Positions 1 through 7,627 are shown, numbered from the stretch's first letter. The stretch is 8,555 nucleotides of DNA from Fidelibacterota bacterium (GCA_016936335.1 JAFGXZ010000023.1:1-8555); one strand, 5' to 3'. Notes: a model not told the origin generated them from the sequence alone. Numbers and translations are program-made.

Positions 1-102
1 AAAAGGTAAAACCATTATTTAAAATAAGACAAAATTTGTTGTAACTTTGATTATGGTTTTTTTATCAAATGTCTCAGTTATCTAATGTGTAAAGAGTGAG
101 TG

Positions 103-306
103 ATGCCTGTCTTTGATTACGAATGTAAAAATTGTGGTAAGGTTTTCGAAGAGCTGGTAATGTCCAGTTCGACCCCCGATTCCGATATCGAATGTCCCGG
201 ATGTGGTGAACACAATTCGATTCGGCGAATGTCTGCACCGTCAATTGGCGGTGGCAGTTCTTCTTTCAGCAGCGCGGCCGGGTGTGGCAGCAGCGGGTTT
301 TCCTGA
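103..306 (+). CDS. FmdB-family zinc-ribbon regulatory/small protein
   Basis: A 67-residue protein of the FmdB putative regulatory family (CxxC zinc ribbon). The start MPVFDYECKNCG is the family hallmark. It gives a first knuckle at C8/C11 and a second at C31/C34 (CPGCG), so four cysteines could bind one zinc ion. The tail, from about residue 47, is Gly/Ser-rich low complexity with a lone Cys, as is common in this family. A GTG lies one codon upstream at 100-102, but family members begin at Met-Pro, so the ATG at 103 is preferred; a GAG at 94-96 could act as a weak ribosome site. Upstream, TAACTTTG (42-49) matches the Bacteroidota -7 consensus TAnnTTTG, but I see no matching -33 TTG element at the right distance. 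The family was named for a possible role in formamidase/amidase regulation; its true function is unclear. The gene converges on namZ with 29 bases between stop codons. Confidence 0.88.
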   Translation: MPVFDYECKNCGKVFEELVMSSSTPDSDIECPGCGEHNSIRRMSAPSIGGGSSSFSSAAGCGSSGFS

Positions 307-319
307 GCCAGCTAATGTT

Positions 320-333
320 CCGGCAGTTGCCGG
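320..333. terminator. Short hairpin between convergent fmdB-like and namZ genes
   Basis: CCGGC (320-324) and GCCGG (329-333) form a perfect 5-bp GC-rich stem around the tetraloop AGTT. It sits in the 29-base gap between two convergent stop codons and ends just short of the namZ stop codon (336-338). On the + strand it is followed only by CTTT, and on the - strand by no T-run. If it terminates at all it is therefore weak or depends on other factors. Confidence 0.25.
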
Positions 334-335
334 CT

Positions 336-1562
336 TTAATAGATTAAATATTTTTCCCGGATCTTCATAAAAGCATCAAGATCATCCTGCCATTCAGCAA
401 TAATTTCCACGGGCGATTTTCCATCCCAGACTTCCTTTCGGATTTTATCTGTTCCCATAGCTTTATCAAAGGAACTTGTTCGTTTCGTCTCAAATATTGG
501 CTGTTCCGGGTACAATTTTCGAATAGCACAGAGAATGTTGATCTGGGTCACCATTGGTCTAAATTCAGCAACATCGATGATATGAATCTGAACACCCTGA
601 AGCTGGGTCTCTTCCCGGGTAAAATAGTACGGTTTATAGTGCATCGGGCGAAAATATACTCCGGGCAATTGATATGAATTTAACTCCTCGCTCAATTTCT
701 CCGCATCTATCCATTCCTCACCAATCAATTCAAAGGGCAGGGTATACCCAATTCCAACATCAATCGTATGCAGCTCACCAATGCACCCGGTTGCAGCGCA
801 AAAAAGTGCCGTTTTACTATGGGGAATGTGGGGAGATGTGATAACCCACTCGAGGCCGGTTTCATCACCAGTCATATTGCGATTCCAGTTCTTCAATGGA
901 ATAACTGTCAGGTCAACATTGATATCAAATTCGGTATTAAATAGTTGAGCCAGCTCTCCGACGGTTAAACCATAGACAAACGGAATGGGGTAGAGACCAA
1001 TAAACGAACTGAAAGCGGTGTCGAGCACCGGGCCTTCCACCAGATTTCCACCCAATGGGTTCGGGCGGTCCAGAACGATAAATTCCTTGCCCTTTTCGGC
1101 AGCAGCCTTCATACTGAGCGCCATAGTATAAATATAGGTATATGCCCGTGATCCAATATCCTGAATATCATAAATCAGGACATCCACGTTTTCCAGCATT
1201 TCCGGTGTTGGCTTGCGGGTCTTGCCGTACAAACTATACACCGGCACATTGGTTTTCGGATCAACAAAATCGTCAACCTTATAACCACCTGTCACATCAC
1301 CCCGGACTCCATGTTCCGGGCCAAACAGGGCTACCAGATTGATGTCCGGATGATTATAAAGCAAATCAACCGTAGACTCCATCTGTGAATTGACACCCGA
1401 TGGATTTGTGATCAGACCAACCCGCTTACCCTTCAGAAAACCAGGTTGTTCATCCAATAGTACGTCAATACCCGGTTTGACAGTTTTTACCCTGCCATCA
1501 CAGGCAATTGAGAAAAATAAAGAAATTAAAACAATGGCAATTAAAAAAAACCGATTTTTCAT
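336..1562 (-). CDS. namZ: NamZ-family (DUF1343, GH171) exo-beta-N-acetylmuramidase, lipoprotein
   Basis: A full-length 408-residue DUF1343 protein. Characterised members (B. subtilis NamZ, formerly YbbC) remove MurNAc from the non-reducing ends of peptidoglycan fragments. Residues 1-20 form a hydrophobic signal sequence ending in S-I-A-C, with C21 as the likely lipidated cysteine, so the protein is probably membrane-anchored outside the cytoplasm. D22 follows it, the +2 residue that in E. coli favours inner-membrane retention. Family signatures are present: GIDVLLDEQ (31-39), GLITNPSGVN (49-58), FGPEHGVRGD (80-89, E83 a candidate catalytic acid), YDIQDIGSRAYTYIYTM (131-147), LDRPNPLGG (164-172), SPHIPH (243-248), LPFELIG (275-281) and the typical ending KYLIY. 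The usual EGTN-x-SEGRGTT segment is replaced by GELHTIDVGIGYT (262-274), so exact specificity is uncertain. AGGGAG lies 8 bases before the ATG. The gene is divergent from the purine phosphorylase gene. Confidence 0.93.
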   Translation of the reverse strand: MKNRFFLIAIVLISLFFSIACDGRVKTVKPGIDVLLDEQPGFLKGKRVGLITNPSGVNSQMESTVDLLYNHPDINLVALFGPEHGVRGDVTGGYKVDDFVDPKTNVPVYSLYGKTRKPTPEMLENVDVLIYDIQDIGSRAYTYIYTMALSMKAAAEKGKEFIVLDRPNPLGGNLVEGPVLDTAFSSFIGLYPIPFVYGLTVGELAQLFNTEFDINVDLTVIPLKNWNRNMTGDETGLEWVITSPHIPHSKTALFCAATGCIGELHTIDVGIGYTLPFELIGEEWIDAEKLSEELNSYQLPGVYFRPMHYKPYYFTREETQLQGVQIHIIDVAEFRPMVTQINILCAIRKLYPEQPIFETKRTSSFDKAMGTDKIRKEVWDGKSPVEIIAEWQDDLDAFMKIREKYLIY

Positions 1563-1734
1563 ATTTGTGACTCCCTGCTGATTAAAAACCGATATAAATT
1601 AATACAACAAATGTTATTTCCCATAAAAGAACAACTCTTCAGCAAATATAGAAAAGAGATATTTCTTTATTGCCTCATACATTGTTTCTGAATAACTTGC
1701 CGGTTGTGAAAATTTTATTATTTTGATATTACAT
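1563..1734. promoter_or_regulatory. AT-rich divergent promoter region between namZ and the PNP gene
   Basis: These 172 bases separate two divergently transcribed genes, so they should hold both promoters. The segment is clearly more AT-rich than the flanking genes. On the minus strand TTGTTC...TAACATTTG resembles the Bacteroidota TTG / TAnnTTTG pair, but with one extra base in the -7 element. On the plus strand TTATTATTTTG, just before the PNP start, is similarly near but not exact. I found no clear operator palindrome or riboswitch-like fold. Confidence 0.35.
1571..1576 (-). promoter_or_regulatory. Shine-Dalgarno site of namZ
   Basis: On the minus strand AGGGAG lies 8 bases upstream of the ATG at 1562-1560. 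It supports this start, which also gives a complete lipoprotein signal sequence. Confidence 0.75.
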
Positions 1735-2550
1735 ATGAATCCCTTTGCCAAAAAAACTCACTTAAACGAAGCTGAAAACTATATCCGCTCGCAAATTTCA
1801 GACATTCCCGGCATTGCTGTTGTCCTGGGCTCCGGACTGGGATATTTTGCCGATACCTTTAAGTCATCCGTTATTTTGAATAACCAGGATATTCCCTATT
1901 TTCCCCAACCAACTGTAGTGGGTCACGAAGGAAAATTAATTTTTGGTAACATTGGTACAACCGCCCTGTTGGCTATTCAGGGGCGATCGCATTTTTACGA
2001 GGGAAAATCCTTTGCAGAAATAACGTTTTATGTTCAATTGCTAAAACAGCTTGGTATTGAGAACCTCATTCTGACAAATGCTGCCGGTGGTATGAATCCC
2101 GCACTGAAACCCGGTGACCTGGTGCTGCTGAAGGATTTCATTAATTTTACCCAGATAGATGTTTTACCAAAGGATCAGTTGCCTGAAACATTCTTTAGTG
2201 AACGTTTATCAAAAATTGCGAAACAGACCGCCCGAAAAACCGACCTGAAACTTCACGAAGGAGCTTACTGCTGGACCACCGGCCCCAGCTACGAAACCCA
2301 TGCCGAAGTTAAAATCATTCATGAACTCGGTGCCGATGTCGTTGGAATGTCCACGGTCCCGGAACTCATCATGGGTGCTCATCTTGGCCTGAATATCCTC
2401 GGGATCAGTCTTGTAACTAATCTGGCCGCCGGAATCAGTACCACGCCTCTGACTCACGAAGAGGTTCAGGCAGTTGCGGATGAAATTAAAAAACCCTACG
2501 CCAAATATATGGGAAATTTAATTGTTGCGATTGCTAATTCTGAAACATAA
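1735..2550 (+). CDS. punA: Purine nucleoside phosphorylase, trimeric (PNP I / mammalian-like) type
   Basis: A 271-residue cytoplasmic enzyme that splits purine (deoxy)nucleosides with phosphate into base plus (deoxy)ribose-1-phosphate for salvage. It belongs to the trimeric, ~30-kDa family, not the hexameric DeoD family. Residues equivalent to the human PNP active site are visible: S33 in VVLGSGLG (29-36), H64 in GHEGKL, R84/H86/Y88 in QGRSHFYEG (82-90), N115 in LTNAAGG (113-119), E187 in GPSYET (183-188), M205/S206 in VVGMS (202-206), N229 in VTNLAAG (227-233) and H241. N229 matches human N243, which favours 6-oxopurines, so inosine and guanosine are the likely substrates. The frame opens four codons earlier at a TTG (1723), but ATG 1735 suits the family length. 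No purine-rich ribosome site precedes either start. The next gene begins 88 bases downstream on the same strand. Confidence 0.95.
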   Translation: MNPFAKKTHLNEAENYIRSQISDIPGIAVVLGSGLGYFADTFKSSVILNNQDIPYFPQPTVVGHEGKLIFGNIGTTALLAIQGRSHFYEGKSFAEITFYVQLLKQLGIENLILTNAAGGMNPALKPGDLVLLKDFINFTQIDVLPKDQLPETFFSERLSKIAKQTARKTDLKLHEGAYCWTTGPSYETHAEVKIIHELGADVVGMSTVPELIMGAHLGLNILGISLVTNLAAGISTTPLTHEEVQAVADEIKKPYAKYMGNLIVAIANSET

Positions 2551-2638
2551 ACCAGAAATTTCCATATAATAACTGTACGATTTCAAGTCATTATGACCAT
2601 TGTAAAAAAACTAAAAAAACCGTAATATCCGCAGCACT

Positions 2639-4804
2639 ATGGGACGAGCAGATCGACATAAAAAACTACTCAGCTGGAAGGCGGCCATTTTGTATACATT
2701 GGTCATCTTTGTCGTTGGTTCTTTTGCCGCCCTGAGCCTTTTGGCCTATTTTTCACAGGATTTGCCCTCCATTGAACAGCTCCAGAATATTGACCCGGAA
2801 TTAATTACCCGTATTTTTTCCTCGGACGGAGAAGTTCTGCAAGAATTATATACTCAACGTAGAATATATGTAACTTCAGATAAAATCCCTCAGGCAATGG
2901 TCAATGCGGTGATTGCAATTGAGGATTCCCGGTTCGAAAAACACTGGGGGCTCAGTCTGCGGGATTTTTCACGGGCAATTGTGCTGGATATCCTGACTCT
3001 CAGTAAAAAACAGGGCGCAAGCACCCTCACCCAGCAATTAGCCCGGATTTTATACGATACAATCGGTTTTGATAAAACAATTTCCAGAAAAATCAAAGAA
3101 TTGCTGACGGCTTTACAGATCGAAAAGATGTACAGCAAAACAGAAATTGTTGAAATGTATATAAACCACAGCTGGATGGGCAACGGCGTTTATGGAATTC
3201 AAGCGGCAGCAAAACGTTATTTTGATAAATCTTCCGAAGAACTTTCTGTTTATGAATGCGCTTTATTGGCCGGTATCATTCAAAATTCACGACGCTATTC
3301 CCCGCTCGACAATCCGGTTAGCGCCTTCCAACGACGTAACCTGGTGTTGTATCGCATGATGGAGCAAAATTACCTGACTCGTGAGGAATACGCCCTTTAC
3401 CGGAACGCTCCCCTCCAGGTTCAACGCCCCGATCCTTCACCAACAATTGCTCCTTATTTTGTTGAACAGGTCCGGCGCTGGTTGCAGCGGGAAGATGAAA
3501 AACTGGGGATCGATATTTATCGTGACGGACTTTCCATTTACACGACCCTGGACACTAAAATACAAACTGCCGCCGACTCTTCCTTTCAGCGACATCTTAA
3601 AGTTCAACAGGAAATTCTCAATACCCGACTCCTATCCGATCCAAAATACATTGAGGCAATAATTGGAAAAGATTCTACGCTATCTGTCGGACAAGTTCAG
3701 GCAATGATCCGTGGTGAAATTCCGATGGAACCTTCACTCCGTTACTCGCTTGTTGTACAGGGAGCATTAATTGCCCTGGAACCATCCACCGGCCGGATTC
3801 TGGCCATGGTTGGTGGTCGGAATTATAATGAATCCGAATTCAACCGGGCAACCCAGGCCAAACGGCAACCCGGCTCGGTTTTTAAACCGATCGTCTATGC
3901 CACGGCAATTGACAACGGTTTTCCAGTTACTACTCAGCTTCTCAATCAACCGATCGTTGTCTACCTGGAAGGCGGCGAAATCTGGCGTCCTCACAACTTT
4001 GACTATTCAACCGGAGGTCCGACGACATTCAGAGAAGGCATCCGGCGTTCCCTAAACCTTGTTGCCGCCCGAATTGTCCAGGAGCTTATTTCACCCAAAT
4101 CCGTTGTGGAAACCGCCCGGCGTATGCACCTGACAACCTATATTCCGGCCGTTGATGCTATCGCACTTGGAACCGCCGATGTGATTCCCCAGGAAATCAC
4201 ATCGGCCTACAGCATTTTTGCCAATCACGGAATTTGGGTGGAACCAAATTCGATTACCCGGATTGAAGATCGCTATGGCAACACCATCGCCAGCTATACG
4301 CCACGGCAGGAATATGTTTTTAGTGAAGACGTCGCCTACCTTGTCACCAATTTACTGGAAACCAACATGAAATCCGGGACTGGTGGCAGCGCCAGCTGGA
4401 AATATGGTTTTAATCACACTGCTGGCGGAAAAACCGGTACCACCAACGACGCCAGTGATGCCTGGTTTGTTGGATATACACCTTATATGGTCGCTGGGGT
4501 CTATGTTGGTGTGGATAATCCCGGAGTATCTCTCGGTTCAAATGAAACCGGAGCCAAGGCGGCCTTGCCAATCTGGGCCCGTTTCATGCGGGATGCCCAT
4601 AAGGCAAAAAACTGGAAAAATAAACCTTTTGATCGTCCGGCCAATATCATTGACGTCAAAATCTGCAAAGAAACCAAATTGCTGCCGTCGGAGTATTGTC
4701 CGGTTGAAACAGAAATTTTTATTAAAAGCACAGAACCAACCGAGCATTGTAAAATTCATACGGACATCGACGAAAACCGCGAAATTGATCGGGTTAATTT
4801 TTAG
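2639..4804 (+). CDS. mrcA: Penicillin-binding protein 1A family: bifunctional peptidoglycan glycosyltransferase/transpeptidase
   Basis: A complete 721-residue class A PBP that polymerises lipid II and cross-links stem peptides on the outer face of the inner membrane. A short basic cytoplasmic tail precedes one transmembrane helix (about 14-38). The GT51 domain follows with all its motifs: EDSRFEKHWG (95-104, catalytic E95), QGASTLTQQLAR (125-136), RKIKE (150-154, E154), EIVEMYINHSWMGNGVYG (169-186) and QRRNLVL (231-237). A linker at roughly 320-375 leads to the transpeptidase domain with SVFK (S413 nucleophile, K416), SLN (471-473) and KTGT (598-601). The C-terminal segment after about residue 668 carries C676, C687 and C704, a Cys-containing tail that I recall from other PBP1A-family proteins. 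Every catalytic residue is present, so it should be active. The ATG at 2639 has no clear ribosome site, but starting there gives a normal tail-plus-anchor N terminus. Codirectional with the purine phosphorylase gene, though probably not functionally linked. Confidence 0.96.
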   Translation: MGRADRHKKLLSWKAAILYTLVIFVVGSFAALSLLAYFSQDLPSIEQLQNIDPELITRIFSSDGEVLQELYTQRRIYVTSDKIPQAMVNAVIAIEDSRFEKHWGLSLRDFSRAIVLDILTLSKKQGASTLTQQLARILYDTIGFDKTISRKIKELLTALQIEKMYSKTEIVEMYINHSWMGNGVYGIQAAAKRYFDKSSEELSVYECALLAGIIQNSRRYSPLDNPVSAFQRRNLVLYRMMEQNYLTREEYALYRNAPLQVQRPDPSPTIAPYFVEQVRRWLQREDEKLGIDIYRDGLSIYTTLDTKIQTAADSSFQRHLKVQQEILNTRLLSDPKYIEAIIGKDSTLSVGQVQAMIRGEIPMEPSLRYSLVVQGALIALEPSTGRILAMVGGRNYNESEFNRATQAKRQPGSVFKPIVYATAIDNGFPVTTQLLNQPIVVYLEGGEIWRPHNFDYSTGGPTTFREGIRRSLNLVAARIVQELISPKSVVETARRMHLTTYIPAVDAIALGTADVIPQEITSAYSIFANHGIWVEPNSITRIEDRYGNTIASYTPRQEYVFSEDVAYLVTNLLETNMKSGTGGSASWKYGFNHTAGGKTGTTNDASDAWFVGYTPYMVAGVYVGVDNPGVSLGSNETGAKAALPIWARFMRDAHKAKNWKNKPFDRPANIIDVKICKETKLLPSEYCPVETEIFIKSTEPTEHCKIHTDIDENREIDRVNF

Positions 4805-4905
4805 GAGCTACCGAGATAAAACTGACTGCCACTCATTCCCCCATTTATAGAATTTTCTTTTTATTAAAACCGCTTCTGTCAATATTTATCGATTTATTAT
4901 AAATT

Positions 4906-4909
4906 AGGA
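4906..4909 (+). promoter_or_regulatory. Shine-Dalgarno site of the SsnA-like gene
   Basis: AGGA ends 5 bases before the ATG at 4915. The preceding AT-rich stretch holds TATTAT/TATAAA (4895-4903), a plausible -10 region. It could place a separate promoter for the downstream three-gene set in the 110-base gap after the PBP gene, but no convincing -35 element at standard spacing is seen. Confidence 0.45.
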
Positions 4910-4914
4910 ATACA

Positions 4915-6234
4915 ATGAATACGTTTATCCCGGAAGCGCCGATTACGCCGGAAAAAACAGGCTCCAAGCCGATCGTGGTTTATGGCGGCCCTCTCTATGA
5001 CGGCAAAGAGACAGTTTACGAAGACGGTGCGGTTTACATCTCTAACGGCACGGTCGTCGTTGCTGGAACTGAAGAATCTGTTTTTGCCCAAATTCCCAAA
5101 ACCGTCGACATCGAAGTTTATGACACTCTGGGCTGTGTCATCGTTCCGGGTTTAATTGACCTACATCATCGCTTTTCCAGAAGTTTTACGTTGGGCTTGC
5201 CTATATATAATCCGAATAATGCAAGTGCCGCACAATTGAAACATTTTTGGTGGAAATACGACCAGTGTCTTGATGATGATACGGTTCAGCTGGCAACTCT
5301 GGTCAGTCTTCTCAATTCCATAAAATCAGGAATTACAACAGTATTTGATTTACACTCGTCTCCACTGGCGATTTCTTCCATCTTGGAAAATATCGCATCG
5401 GTCGTTACCCGATCCGGAATTCAGGCCGTACTTGCTTTTGAAATTTCAGAACGTAATGGCGACGATATATTGATTCGTTCCCTTGAAGAAAACCGGAATT
5501 TTATCAAAAGCACCAGTCTGGATCCCCAGGTTCGTGGTATGTACGGGCTCAGGGCTGATGGACAATTTACTGACCGAACACTGACTCTTGTTGCAGAGGC
5601 GGGTGGCGGCTCAAGTGGTTTTCACATTGAATTGGGAGCCGAAAATAATCTCAAACAGCTATCCTCCTTCGGACTGCTTCATTCAAAGACCCTGGTTTCT
5701 AGCAAATTTCTATTGAATAAAGATGATTTAAATACTCTTCAGGAAAATAGCGTGACTTTTGTTCAAACACCGATTATTCAAAATAACGATACAACAAAAA
5801 TTCCATCCGGTATTAATTTCGGCATCGGCACATCCGGGACAGGTGTCGGAATATTCCAGGCCCTAAATAATGAATTCCGCCGATACGACAATCCCGACAC
5901 CGATCTGGCAAAACTAAACACTTATATCGCATCGATGCTGCAGGGTAATTCAGAATTTACCCGGCAATATTTTGACGGAATGCCAGGAATTATCAACACA
6001 GGCTCCAGTGCGGATATCGTTGTATTTGACTATATTCCGGCGACACCCATAAGCAGTGAAAATTACATCCAGCATCTGCTATGGGGAATGCAGAATACGA
6101 CGGCAAAAATGGTAATGACCAGAGGCCAGTTTATCTATAACGACTACACATTTCTGACCCTTGATGAAGAGATCATTCTTGATGAAAGCCAAAAAGCCGC
6201 CCGGTGGTTATCTGAAAAATTTTTAAAACTTTAA
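4915..6234 (+). CDS. SsnA-family amidohydrolase homologue with degenerate active site (probable pseudoenzyme)
   Basis: A 439-residue protein matching the SsnA aminohydrolase family (amidohydrolase superfamily) end to end. Shared landmarks are PGLIDLHH (78-85), WWKYDQCLDDD (112-122), IKSGITTVFDLHSSP (136-150), LLHSKTLV (254-261) and ADIVVFDY..TP (366-378). In active SsnA-type proteins zinc ligands come from HxH, a His after strand 5, a His after strand 6 and an Asp after strand 8. Here HxH reads H84-H85-R86, the DHHASP segment reads DLHSSP, HIHAAE reads HIELGAE (E239), LVAHG reads LVSSK (S263) and GTDG reads GTSG (S307). The SNMNN stretch is also gone, and about 13 residues after residue 243 are missing. 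Metal-dependent hydrolysis therefore looks impossible, yet the frame is uninterrupted, which argues for a retained non-catalytic role. There is no signal peptide, so it is cytoplasmic. It is the likely first gene of an operon, with its stop 8 bases before the peptidase gene. The comparison with E. coli SsnA is from memory. Confidence 0.82.
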   Translation: MNTFIPEAPITPEKTGSKPIVVYGGPLYDGKETVYEDGAVYISNGTVVVAGTEESVFAQIPKTVDIEVYDTLGCVIVPGLIDLHHRFSRSFTLGLPIYNPNNASAAQLKHFWWKYDQCLDDDTVQLATLVSLLNSIKSGITTVFDLHSSPLAISSILENIASVVTRSGIQAVLAFEISERNGDDILIRSLEENRNFIKSTSLDPQVRGMYGLRADGQFTDRTLTLVAEAGGGSSGFHIELGAENNLKQLSSFGLLHSKTLVSSKFLLNKDDLNTLQENSVTFVQTPIIQNNDTTKIPSGINFGIGTSGTGVGIFQALNNEFRRYDNPDTDLAKLNTYIASMLQGNSEFTRQYFDGMPGIINTGSSADIVVFDYIPATPISSENYIQHLLWGMQNTTAKMVMTRGQFIYNDYTFLTLDEEIILDESQKAARWLSEKFLKL

Positions 6235-6239
6235 GAGGA
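6235..6239 (+). promoter_or_regulatory. Shine-Dalgarno site that decides the GTG start of the peptidase gene
   Basis: GAGGA begins on the base right after the TAA of the SsnA-like gene and ends 3 bases before GTG 6243. The spacing is short, but no in-frame ATG gives a complete signal peptide. The arrangement suggests translational coupling of the two genes. Confidence 0.6.
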
Positions 6240-6242
6240 ATC

Positions 6243-7625
6243 GTGAATCGTTTACTCACAACCTGTACACTGTTAACAATCGTTGGATGGATTACATTAT
6301 CGGCCCAGACAGAACAAATATCTCCCGGCTTACTGAAACAGATTCAAGCATCCGTGGAAATAGACAACTTCACCCGGTCAATGCAAAACGCCGTATCCAA
6401 TAACGACGTAAAAACATTGGCCCGAAACCGGGATGTTTTGGCCGGTATTGATCATCATTTCGCCCATAAAATTCCTGTATCAACCATCACTGACCAAAAA
6501 GCTTCCGGGCGATGTTGGCTGTTTACAGCACTGAATGTATTGCGGCCAAAAGTCATTGAAAAATACAATTTAAAAGAATTTGAATTCTCCCAGAATTATT
6601 TGTTCTTTTGGGACCAACTGGAAAAGGCCAATCTTTTTCTCGAGTCCATGATTGCAACCAGGATAAACGATATTGATGATCGTGAAGTACAATGGTTGTT
6701 CCAAAACCCGATTGCTGATGGTGGTGTCTGGAGTATGATGCCAAGTCTTGCCGCCAAGTACGGAATTGTTCCCAAAGAAATCATGCCAGAGTCGTACAAT
6801 AGTGAAAATACCCGGATGATGAGCCGTTTGATAAGCCGAAAATTGCGTGCCCGGGGAATGCAGATCAGGAAATGGCATGCCGATGGAAAAAGTGAAAAAT
6901 TTATCCGAAAACAAAAATCCGACATGCTGGCCGAGATTTATCGTATTCTTGTCATTTCACTGGGAACGCCTCCTGCTGAATTTACCTGGCGGTACATTGA
7001 TAAAAACGACAGCTTAATCGTAGGAAACAAATATACTCCCCAACAATTCTACACCGATGTTATCGGTTCGGCTCTGGATAACTATGTCATGCTCATGGAC
7101 GATCCGAGTAAAAAATACCATCAACTTTATGAAATAAAATATGATCGCAACTGTATTGAAAGCCCGAATTGGACATTTATTAATTTGCCTGTCACTGAAA
7201 TAAAGGAATTCGCAAAGCGATCGATTCTGGCCAATGAACCAATGTATTTTTCCTGCGATGTAGGCAAACAGTTGGACAAAGAAGCGGGGATATTGGCAAC
7301 AAATCTTTTCGATTACGATGGGGTTTTTGGTGTTTCATTTGATATGACAAAAGAGCAACGTATATTAAGTTATGAAAGCGGTTCGACTCATGGAATGACT
7401 CTTGTTGGGCTTGACACTTCGGCGACAGGTTCTGTGACAAAATGGTTGCTGGAAAATAGTTGGGGAGAAGATGCCGGACACAACGGTTTCTTAACTATGA
7501 CCGATGCATGGTTTGACGAATATATGTTCCGGCTGGTGGTTCCCAAAGAGTTCTTATCTCCTGAAGTATTGGAGGTATTACAGCAAAAACCAATTTTATT
7601 GCCCCCTTGGGATCGTATGTTTTAA
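6243..7625 (+). CDS. pepC: Exported C1B cysteine peptidase (bleomycin hydrolase / aminopeptidase C family)
   Basis: A 460-residue papain-fold peptidase of MEROPS family C1B. The catalytic set is complete: Q85 (oxyanion) and C91 in TDQKASGRCWLF (83-94), H383 in STHGMTLVG (381-389) and N405 in WLLENSWGED (401-410). Other family marks are DGGVWSMM (159-166, usually DGGQW), KYGIVPKEIMPESYN (172-186) and GFLTMTDAWFDEYMF (415-429). Residues 1-22 look like a signal peptide, with a short hydrophobic core and LSA|Q as a likely cleavage point, so the enzyme should act in the periplasm or outside. PepC and bleomycin hydrolase themselves are cytosolic hexamers. The end LPPWDRMF stops about four residues short of the PWDPMGALA-type tail of PepC. 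That tail reaches into the active site and restricts the enzyme to aminopeptidase action, so endo- or oligopeptidase activity is possible here. Start is GTG with GAGGA just upstream. It lies 8 bases after the SsnA-like gene and 15 before the GH20 gene. Confidence 0.9.
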   Translation: MNRLLTTCTLLTIVGWITLSAQTEQISPGLLKQIQASVEIDNFTRSMQNAVSNNDVKTLARNRDVLAGIDHHFAHKIPVSTITDQKASGRCWLFTALNVLRPKVIEKYNLKEFEFSQNYLFFWDQLEKANLFLESMIATRINDIDDREVQWLFQNPIADGGVWSMMPSLAAKYGIVPKEIMPESYNSENTRMMSRLISRKLRARGMQIRKWHADGKSEKFIRKQKSDMLAEIYRILVISLGTPPAEFTWRYIDKNDSLIVGNKYTPQQFYTDVIGSALDNYVMLMDDPSKKYHQLYEIKYDRNCIESPNWTFINLPVTEIKEFAKRSILANEPMYFSCDVGKQLDKEAGILATNLFDYDGVFGVSFDMTKEQRILSYESGSTHGMTLVGLDTSATGSVTKWLLENSWGEDAGHNGFLTMTDAWFDEYMFRLVVPKEFLSPEVLEVLQQKPILLPPWDRMF

Positions 7626-7627
7626 AA

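Noticed and set aside
8..63. AAAACCAT (8-15) and ATGGTTTT (53-60) followed by T bases, resembling a terminator of an upstream gene
   Set aside because: The stem is AT-rich with a 37-base loop, and the T-run is largely part of the stem, so it is not a convincing intrinsic terminator.
2593..2625. Ten-codon reading frame (MTIVKKLKKP) just upstream of the PBP gene
   Set aside because: It has no ribosome site, is out of frame with the PBP gene and shows no attenuator-like hairpins after it. Poly-A-rich chance sequence is the simpler explanation.
2890..3183. 97-residue minus-strand open frame within the PBP glycosyltransferase region
   Set aside because: It is antisense to motifs that must be coding (GAST-TQQ, RKIKE) and has no family resemblance or ribosome site.
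4383..4850. 155-residue open frame on the + strand overlapping the end of the PBP gene
   Set aside because: It lies inside the PBP transpeptidase coding region in another frame, shows no recognisable motif, and is explained by the codon pattern of the real gene.
6570..6925. Two overlapping minus-strand open frames of 109 and 114 residues in the peptidase gene
   Set aside because: Both are antisense shadows of the C1B peptidase, whose catalytic and family motifs are clear on the + strand.
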